From: Leuctra nigra
Lineage: Eukaryota > Arthropoda > Insecta > Plecoptera > Leuctridae
NCBI GenBank assembly: GCA_934045905.1
Contig: OW203771.1
Coordinates: 20,964,069-21,028,068 of the forward strand
Reading direction: 5' to 3'
DNA length: 64,000 nucleotides
This document shows positions 56,213 through 64,000 of the stretch, piece after piece (within the stretch, counting starts at the first letter, position 1; each line of letters opens with the position of its first letter). The translations under genes and the position numbers were made by a program. The notes beneath the pieces are model-generated. The model did no database searches. It was not told the origin of the DNA and saw only the letters and a list, made by a program, of their open reading frames with translations.

Positions 56213-58560
56213 AACTAGAGGGACCCGTCATGTAAAACATGACCAATGCGCACCAGTGGGATGCGTAAAGAAGATCAGATTGAGTTGAGATATTTGGCAG
56301 CAGAGTGTGCGTCGTTAATAACTTGAGTGAATACACACGTAACATCGTTAGCAAGACTAAAATGCCCAACAGAATACGAAAATGAGTAACGAAGGAAAGC
56401 AATTTAATCATAATTATTATGGAAAAGCTATTTCAAATGAGTTTCCAAATGCACATCAGAGTATAAGGTTAAAAAATTAAGAAAACATTTCGCCCGCCTT
56501 GATGCATTGTGACGACCTATTTTTCATTTGTAATACCAATTCATAATCCATAGGTACATATTATGCTACCCCAGTAAGATGGATAATTTTTTGTGTGGAG
56601 GTTGGGTTTCATATCTGTCTCTCTGAAGTAGAAGGGAGGAAGTCCATTTTCTCAATTTTGCATTGCACACCATTATATTGATGTAATCATATGTAATCAA
56701 GCTCTTCCAATTACCATTTGACTGATGTCAACATAATACAGCTACTCGTATATTGGAGTATTCTCTTACACAATGACTCATGTCACATATACTAAATTAT
56801 GTTTTAAGAAGTCAGAAATACTGTTTTATGAGCTCACCTCAAGAATAACTGAAATGGACTTCCGACCTTCTACTTCTAAAACACGGACAAACTATTATTA
56901 GCCTATCTACTTTTTCGATCATGATCGAATAGCAGAGAAGCATGTACGGTCACGTGACAGTTGTCAACCAATGAGAGAACATTCTTCACGTAACTTGCTT
57001 TCTGCTTTCACTTGATAATCATTTGATATGTATATTGTAAAAATTAAACATTGATGCTATAAAGAGATTCAGTCAGAGATTCCATAAGAGATTCCATTTA
57101 TCATGATACCACTAATAAGAAACGATGGAAAAGTACATATTTACCAAAATAAAATACATAACAATTTAATCGGCTTTGGTTTGATGGTTTTTCACGGCCT
57201 GATGTAACTCAGAGATAAGAAAATTTGAATACTTATGTCAGTTTGAACGAAGTTGGCGGCATGACGTTTTCTATTTCTATTATATTATATTAAGTGGGTA
57301 TCACACTGAGTTGCAACCCGTGGTTGGAACTGTCGTATGGAAACTTTTGTTGCAAAAGGAGGCAACCGCCTATCACACGCAACTGTTTGGGTTGATGTTG
57401 GTTGGTTCACAATTGACACTCATGAGTTGCGCAGAAAGCAGTTGCCATAGTAACTAAAATAAAAGTAAAGGGAATAACAAAATCTGACAGCGGCAATCCA
57501 AATCTCATATTTAGAGTGATTACTTGTGAAAGAAAGATATTTAAGTAAGTACAAGTTAATAATAATACGCACTATTTATCCATACACATGTTCAAGTTAA
57601 ATATTCACCTGATAAATATGATTTATAGCTAATATTTATAGCATCCTATTGGTAAGTTCACGTCGCGTGGTACCACAACAAATTGTTGGAACCGGAAAAA
57701 TAGAGACTTCTCTATTTTTCAACCCAACCCGTGGGTTGACCAAATTCAGTCTCTGCACATGCGCGACCAACCATATTTTCCAACCGCCGGTTCCATACAC
57801 GGGTTGCAACTCAGTGTGATAGGGCTTTTAGAGTAGATTTGTTACAAATACAAAAGGATACAAATACAATACAAAAGGAAGGATTGAATCGTCCTCGTCG
57901 CTCATAGTAATCAGAGTAACATCGAAGAGGAAAAGATAATATCTTTACCGATGTTAGGATTACATATTAAAATAATAAAGTAAATATCAATATGACATCT
58001 ATCTGACGATCGATATCTTAACAATTAATCAACACAATTATATACTACTACGTGAACGGGCTGATCTTTATACTATGCTACTACTTTAAACGTATAACCA
58101 ATTTCTGAGGGCAAATATTTTATAAACTTTTTAGTACCATCTCGTTACTAAATGATAAATGCATAAAATATAAAAACTATATCGACTTTGGTTTGTTGAC
58201 GATTTCACAGCCGCTTGAAATAAGTTCTAAGGAACAAAATACGACTTTGACAGCATAAAGTTTCTTACCGTGATGACGTTTTCTATGTAAATGTACCTAA
58301 TTGGCCAGTTATAACGTGTTTAAGTAGATTTGTTACAAATACGAAGGAATAAGGTGTGCGTCTAAGGTGAATTTCTGTTATTTATTTGTTCACAAAAAGC
58401 AGAAGACGTTATTTTAGATATGATGGGCAATGTAACGCCGGCCATTGAAAATAAATAGTCGTGATAAATTCCTGGAGTCGAGATGCGCGCGCTTGAGCGT
58501 GATGCGCGCGCAGGCGTTCCGCACAGACAGAACTGGGTAACTATAAATAAGATGTTATCA
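56213..58560. repeat. Segment shared with 43,224-44,763
   Basis: It starts ctagagggacccgtcatg and ends after cagaactgggtaactataa, in direct orientation to the other copy. A MITE (57,293-57,827) is inserted. Between about 57,840 and 58,340 there are bases not found in the first copy, including a second atttgttacaaatac block, which suggests a local duplication. No gene is seen. Confidence 0.7.
57293..57827. mobile_element. 535-bp MITE with TTA target duplication
   Basis: The ends are inverted over TATCACACTGAGTTGCAACC and a few more bases. TTA lies on each side. The first copy of the host segment at about 44,515 (attatacattagagtag) is the empty site. The interior is non-coding. Confidence 0.8.
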
Positions 58561-59131
58561 TTGCAAATAAACCTAGATTTAATAACACTTAAAGGTATAT
58601 CTTCAACTTTTAAAGGGTAATTATAGACGAGACGTTCGCACGGCTAAACTTGATCAGAAAGCTTCTGTGTGTAATCTTCCATCATTTACCAAAAACAAAG
58701 ATCACGTGAGATGAAGGAGGAATAGGTATTAAATCCATAGACATTCTGTGGTGTTCTTGCTTGATTTACCTACCTGATCAGATTTTTAGCCGTGCGGACA
58801 ACTCGTCTATAATTTACCTTTTAAAGATCCAATCATAATTTAAATTCTGCATTTTATAGGTGTGATAATAACCTACCTAGTTTTATCTCCTGTCACAATC
58901 AAAAGTGAGGTTATACACTACAGACCACCGAAACTTATCCCATTCCCATTTACCTAGCAAGTACCAATATAATATAACAATTGTTATTAAATTTAATTAC
59001 TTAAACGATGAATATATTATAAATACGTATGTAAGCCGACTACGGCATTTAAAAAGAGTCCGAGTAACATTCAACAAGTGGTTCCAAATTCTCACCCTTT
59101 TGATTTCTGAGTTTCGCTGTTTCACCGAATG
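58561..59131. other. AT-rich stretch, nothing recognised
   Basis: No gene or clear repeat. A 30-base near-inverted pair (tataattaccctttaaaag / ttataatttaccttttaaag type) spans about 58,610-58,825 and could mark a small inverted-repeat element with ends near 58,618 and 58,815. Confidence 0.4.
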
Positions 59132-59206
59132 GATATATATTATGTGTACTATATCCTCATCTTCAGCGAAAGTTACTGTAGCTTTCTTTCTTGAACGAGT
59201 TTCCAT
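59132..59206 (-). CDS. Candidate first exon of the ORC2-like gene
   Basis: From ATG at 59,206 the reading is METRSRKKATVTFAEDEDIV. The VTFAEDEDIVHII part resembles the conserved N-terminal motif of animal ORC2 (a VxF followed by Asp/Glu-rich residues and a His-Ile pair). Strand and order fit the C-terminal exons at 52,283-52,952. Donor choice is unclear: GTACAC at about 59,147 or GTGAAA at about 59,126. The similarity is short, so this is tentative. Confidence 0.4.
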
Positions 59207-59255
59207 ATTTTAAAGGATAAAAATACAAAGTATGGTAAAATAAACAAAGATCACA

Positions 59256-59292
59256 ATGAGAATGTAGGTTTCTGTGTAACCTACATTCTCAT
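59256..59292. repeat. Perfect hairpin, 15-bp stem, 7-base loop
   Basis: ATGAGAATGTAGGTT, loop TCTGTGT, then the exact inverse. It lies 50 bp upstream of the candidate ORC2 start codon. Confidence 0.85.
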
Positions 59293-59791
59293 CATTCGAG
59301 CTGAAAAGCAACTCGTTAAGTCGAGTAAAAGAGGGTTGCGCACGCTAGTGCAAAGAGTTTGTTTGTTTGTTAGTTTCGTTTGGATGGCCCCACTTAATTA
59401 AAGTATTTCGGCCAGTTTCGATTTCAATTTGATCTTGAATTTCACTCAATACGACCATTCAATTAGAATTAGATGGTAGATAATACTTGTGATAGATTAG
59501 TTAAAATTATAGTTGCACTAAAAGACTAATATTTTAGCCGATGCTAATAGATTTCGGTAAGTAATAATAACTAGCTGTCCGAGCACATTGTGGTTCAATG
59601 GCGATGAATCTCCACGCTAAACACGACCTCCCGGGAACGTGGCAGCACGAAGACTGTAGTGCAAAGAGACATGGTGATAGTATCGTTACCGATGGTCTGA
59701 TAGCTTGTAATGTCCAATCATTACCTTCATTCCATTCTCCTAGGAGATCTCTAACCCTCATCAGTGCGTTGTGTCAAATGTCCGTCCGTCC

Positions 59792-59864
59792 GACCGGGTA
59801 GCTCAGTTGGTAGAGCTCTCACCCGGCAAGTGAGAGGTCCCGGGTTCGAGCCCCGGTTCGGTCG
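59792..59864 (+). tRNA. tRNA-like gene, anticodon uncertain (GGC with C33)
   Basis: All four stems form: acceptor GACCGGG/TTCGGTC, D arm GCTC/GAGC, anticodon CTCAC/GTGAG, T arm CCGGG/CCCGG. The A box (TAGCTCAGTTGG) and B box (GGTTCGAGCCC) are consensus and TTTTT follows at 59,870. The loop CCGGCAA gives anticodon GGC (alanine), but position 33 is C instead of the invariant U. GGC alanine tRNAs are not normally used in animals. It is either a pseudo-tRNA or the head of a SINE. Confidence 0.7.
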
Positions 59865-60580
59865 GATATTTTTCACAACGCACATCCCTTCGTATCAAAG
59901 ATCACAATGCTGTAAATCGGCCCGCCGAATAACTTTGACAGCTGCCGAGCAAAGTCTTCTTGAGTCTCAAGGACACGTTCGAGGAGGCTTTGGGTGCTCA
60001 AGGATTGAATGAAAGGCGGGAAATGAAATCTGATGTGAATAAATGAATGAATAAATTTTTATTGAGCTATGTGACATATTATATTGGCATTTCACGCATA
60101 TTCACGTAGGAACTACAGAAAATTTTGATGTCTGGATAATCTATCATGATTCATAAGTATTGTTATAGAATAGTTTACACAACACGATGCACCCGCCCAC
60201 CCGGTCTTTATTTGTAAAAATTATTCCTAAATTAACGTAAAGCTCCATTTTTATATCACTCGTTCTTTTCACTAACACTTGTTTGTCATCACTACTTTCC
60301 ACTTGTTATCGGTGAGGGATTTCACTTGTTTAATACCAACTTAATTGTATAACTTTTACACAAAAATGTATTATTTTAATTTGGATCAATTAGTTAATTA
60401 AATTCCCCAATATTAGTTTTAAACCATGGCGACTTAATATATAAAATATAAAAAGGGTATACATTTCCTGAATTTACCTAGCACATGATCTATTCAAGAT
60501 AGAGATAGGTAATGCAACGTCATTATCAGTGGCATAAAGCTACCGGGTGGCTGGATCAGCAAATGCCAGGGGCCCTTCCC
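59865..60580. other. Sequence following the tRNA-like gene
   Basis: The first 190 bases are GC-richer and end with an aatgaatgaataaa repeat, which would fit a SINE body and tail attached to the tRNA-like head. The remainder is AT-rich with no features. Confidence 0.4.
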
Positions 60581-60584
60581 TGGA

Positions 60585-60640
60585 GGAAAACGCTCAGTGA
60601 AACGTGTTGATGAGCGAGCACCGAAACGTGAAAAATCTCC
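60585..60640 (-). mobile_element. Helentron-like 3' end relic
   Basis: On the minus strand it reads GTGCTCGCTCATCAACACGTTTC and on to GCGTTTTCC, the family terminal hairpin with one change. The CTAG end has become CTCC. Confidence 0.5.
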
Positions 60641-61224
60641 TATCAAACACGATCCAATAACTCAAAAAAAAATTATAATTTTTTGCAACTTTCCAAATTC
60701 CATCTATTGACTTCCCAGCAAACACAAGAGTGCACGCCTTGTATCATTTTTGTACCTTCATGCGGTGTTGTATTTGTGTTGTACAGAAGTTACTGGGCCG
60801 GCAAAATCATGTCCCGAAAATATGCACATTTTCCATCATGTACAGCGTGCACCAACCCAGTTGCGGACCAGCATCTTTCTTGCACAAAACCAACTGCCAT
60901 GAAAAGATACCTCGCCTTTAACTTACTTGCACTAATCTTGCAGCCATGAAATGTACACTCCCAACACCGGGCGTGCATCGTCCGTGCGGATTGCGTGCAC
61001 AAAATTTGCGCCAACGAAACGGCATCTTTCTTGCACTTACTCTTTCACATATAAAACGCTAGTTCCAAAATTAGCTACGGATATCGCTACTAGTTCATGT
61101 TGCCGTATTTAAAACAAATATTATAGTATTCAAAATCGAAAAAATAATCTAGTTTTATACAAGGAGGTAGTTTGTACTCTGTGATAGAAGACATTGCAAT
61201 TAGTATATGAAAGACAATTTTATG

Positions 61225-61300
61225 AGACATACACTGGATTCGAACTCCGGTCGTCGATTTGGCGCTCTCCCGATGTATCCACTCCTCCACGGTGACGATG
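61225..61300 (-). tRNA. tRNA-related SINE head or pseudo-tRNA
   Basis: On the minus strand an A-box-like GTGGAGGAGTGGATAC is followed about 35 bases later by a B box, GAGTTCGAATCC. The T arm pairs poorly, so this is not a working tRNA. Confidence 0.4.
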
Positions 61301-61989
61301 GAGCTTCGAGGGTGAAATAAGACATTTGACCGGCGAGCGAGCGCGAGCGATCGTACGACACAATTCTGATACAAAACGGGTACCTACTGCTGGGGCACTA
61401 CAATACCGCGCAATTCAATTTGTTTAAAAGAATGCATTAAAAATCATAGTACTTTCAATTTCCTCATCAGTTTTAACATCAAATATTTGTTTTATGTTAT
61501 TAATTTGTACAGTGCAAAGAAATTAATATAATAAGCATAACAAATAAAATGTGTTCATAATTAAAACATCCCGTTTAAATATTGATATAATATGAAATAA
61601 TTATATACGTGATGAAAGTCCAATTCATACTTATATAATTAATTTTATATTTAAGTAACATTGAAATACTTGATTTCTTGTGGATGACCGTATACAATAT
61701 TTGTACCACGCCGGCACCATTGCGTGCACTTTTCGTGCACTTTATATTTAAAATGCTCATTTTGAAGACTTATTGTGAGTATTAACTGAAAAAAACACAC
61801 GGACATGTATTAGGATGTGAAATAATACAACTGATATAGATTAGAATTGATTTCGCATAGATATATTCATGTTTTCTTTATTTATATTTTCGCTATAAAT
61901 TATCTAAACACATCCATAGCGTGACTATACAGATTGGGTAGGCAAGAAAGTGGAACGAATAACAGCGTTGTACAACACTGGGCCAGCAA

Positions 61990-62460
61990 TGGTTTTGCAT
62001 GTTTCCGATAGAGTTGTTTCGCAACGCAAGAAACATGCACTCCTGTTGATACCAGCCCAGCATTGTTGAGTGCACTCCTTGTGTGTATACAAGAAACATA
62101 CACGTCGGTCAACACTGGCCCGGTGTCGTTGCGCGTGAAGTTTTTCGGTATACAAGAAACATGCACGTCGGTAGACACTGGCCCGGTATTGTTGCGCGTG
62201 CAGCTTCTGGTATGCAAGAAACATACACGTCAGTAGACACTGGCCCGGTATTGTTGCGCGTGCAGCTTCTGGTATGCAAGAAACATGCACGTCGGTAGAC
62301 ACTGGCCCGGTATTGTTGCGCGTGCAGCTTCTGGTATGCAAGAAACATGCACGTCGGTAGACACTGGCCCGGTATTGTTGCGCGTGCAGCTTTTGGTATG
62401 CAAGAAACATACACGTCGGTAGACACTGGCCCGGTATTGTCGCGCGTGCAAATTAATTGC
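61990..62460. repeat. 62-bp minisatellite, about seven units
   Basis: The motif aagaaacat recurs at 62,091, 62,154, 62,216, 62,278, 62,340 and 62,402, and a diverged first unit begins near 62,028. The unit holds gcacgtcggtagacactggc, ccggtattgttgcgcgtgca and gcttctggtatgc. The central units are almost identical. Since 62 is not divisible by three, long open frames on the minus strand are by-products of the repeat. Confidence 0.9.
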
Positions 62461-62621
62461 AGTGTTGTACGCGGGTACAGGCCCAGCATACAAAAGGTAC
62501 ACTCTCTGAAGGTAGGAAAGTCTCTGAAGGTCGTCTGAAGGTAGACGAACAGATATCTTTCTTGTCTCAACCGTACAACGCCCAACACTTTCCTTGCACA
62601 TGATGCGTCGGGAAGGCACAA

Positions 62622-63946
62622 CCCCATAAAAAACACTCCGTGTAAAAAAAACAGCCAAGTCTCTTCAACTAAAAAAAAATTATGAAATTAAAAATTCTGC
62701 ACTGAAACGTAGTGATATCAAAAAATGAGCCAAGTCAAAACTTTATTTGAAAATTAAAAAATACTTGGCGCATCGTGTATATAAATAGCTTAGAAGTATA
62801 GGCTAGATATAAATACATATTCTTATAGTATACCTACAACGTCCTAAAAAAACGATGCGCCAAGTATTTTTTAATTTTCAAATAAAGTTTTGACTTGGCT
62901 CATTTTTTGATATCACTACGTTTCAGTGCAGAATTTTTAGATTTCATAATTTTTTTTTTGTTGAAGAGACTTGGCTGTTTTTTTTACACGGAGTGTTTTT
63001 TATGGGGATATCACTTATTTTTTTAGTTTATTTACACAACATGTAAAACTTATTGGGGCAACAATGACTAATTCCTTTAAAAAAATACGCCATTTCCAAA
63101 TTAGTTACTAAGAAAAATATTGTTTGGAGCTAAATATAAACTTAAAGTGATATGCCATGAAGAATTGCGAAAGCATCATTCCAATAGGTCTAGCCGTTTT
63201 CGAGATATGGCATCACTTACGGTTTTTAAAATGGCTGCTGAAAACTCTTACACATTGTATTAATATGTATATAAGTACTAATATTTCATTATAAGCCTTC
63301 TGAATATGTAGTTGGTTTTTATATAAAGGGGAAGGGAATTTAGGCAGATTTCGCTAAACTATGACGTCATTTCCGGTTTCAGTAATTAGAAAACTTTAAT
63401 TTCACTATTGTTATTTCGTAAAGAGGACCGTCTGAATCGATTGGCGCAAATTTGGTTCCGATAGGTCAAGCCGTTTTTGAGATATGACGTCACTTCCGGT
63501 TTCAAAATGGCGGCACAAAAAATTCATAAGGGCAAGGTATCATCAGCAGGCAGACGAGCTGTATATGTGGTGAAAATTTCGGGTCAATCGACCTAGCCGT
63601 TTAGGCTGTGGCGGAGACCGCGGAATTTATTGGAAGATGATTAAGAATAATAATAATCATCTGAAGAAAGCCGTACAATTTTACTGTTTTCACGGCCTTC
63701 TAGCTCGCAAACGGCATAACTTATTGTTCCCAAATTTGGTATATGTGGTGGTGTGGGCCATAGCTCGAAATGAAGATATTTCGCAACAATTTGAGATTTT
63801 CCAATTTTGAGATCCAGTAGGCCGAAAATACCACTTTGATGCTTACAGTAAAAGTGGGTTGCTCCAGCCTTTAGGTTTGAACGGTATGTTGTGTGAGAGT
63901 GTGCGCGCCGTACGACTTGGCTGGCGTGGAGCGACCGCTTCACTAG
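62622..63946. mobile_element. Fold-back element, copy 3
   Basis: The order is palindrome (62,622-63,007), unique block with the gagatatgacgtcacttccg motif, and outer arm ending GTGGAGCGACCGCTTCACTAG at 63,946. It lacks the left outer arm and begins exactly at the palindrome edge, as copy 2 does. It is diverged from copy 1 by several percent plus indels. Confidence 0.75.
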
Positions 63947-64000
63947 ATTAATGTACAAAGCGTGTTTGCTGGGTTACATGTGCCGTGAATAACGTACTAT

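Noticed and set aside
61900..62660. Several long overlapping open frames on the minus strand (Ala-Arg-Ala-Thr-Ile-Pro type repeats)
   Set aside because: They arise from the 62-bp minisatellite read in three frames; no start context or domain.

Overview
The window looks like insect nuclear DNA, most likely hemipteran. It is AT-rich, its genes are split by introns, it carries lipocalin, C-type lectin, UBR7-like and ORC2-like genes, and most of its length is nested transposable elements. I cannot name the species from sequence alone.

Region by region. 1-7,036: the 3' part of a plus-strand lipocalin gene (three in-frame exons), with a two-exon C-type lectin gene on the opposite strand inside one intron. 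Each of the three visible lipocalin exons is preceded by one or more partial copies of its own 5' part. 7,803-10,468: two head-to-head copies of a large fold-back element; a third copy closes the window at 62,622-63,946. 10,705-10,890: a dead copy of the lectin exon. 11,188-12,105, 25,667-28,224 and other places: a Helentron-like non-autonomous family. 12,910-13,194: a tRNA-derived SINE with a 13-bp target duplication. 14,740-18,398: a decayed CR1/Daphne-like non-LTR retrotransposon with an SGNH-type ORF1. 20,310-22,162: a UBR7-like gene whose four exons can be joined in frame.

28,411-51,691 is one 23.3-kb Ty3/Gypsy-type LTR retrotransposon on the minus strand. It has 1.7-kb LTRs ending TG...CA, a 5-bp target duplication (ATAGG), a leucine-tRNA-type primer site, gag with a CCHC knuckle, and protease, RT, RNase H and integrase. 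Its pol polyprotein also carries an OARD1/TARG1-type macrodomain between protease and RT, with both catalytic residues present at the correct spacing. The LTRs contain an antisense tRNA-like gene. The 3' LTR has been split by an RTE-type retrotransposon, and gag by a 5.8-kb TTAA-flanked element that itself carries two hAT elements and a Harbinger-type MITE.

51,692-59,206 is the remnant of a minus-strand ORC2-like gene. Its last two coding exons are clear (52,283-52,952) and a possible N-terminal exon lies at 59,206, but the AAA+ core is absent. The space where it should be is filled by a second, inverted copy of the element that interrupts gag, a 5S-rRNA-derived SINE and other repeats. 59,207-64,000 holds a tRNA-like gene, a 62-bp minisatellite and the third fold-back copy. 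Because several large segments occur twice in the window, one copy often serves as an empty site for insertions in the other, which fixes many element boundaries.
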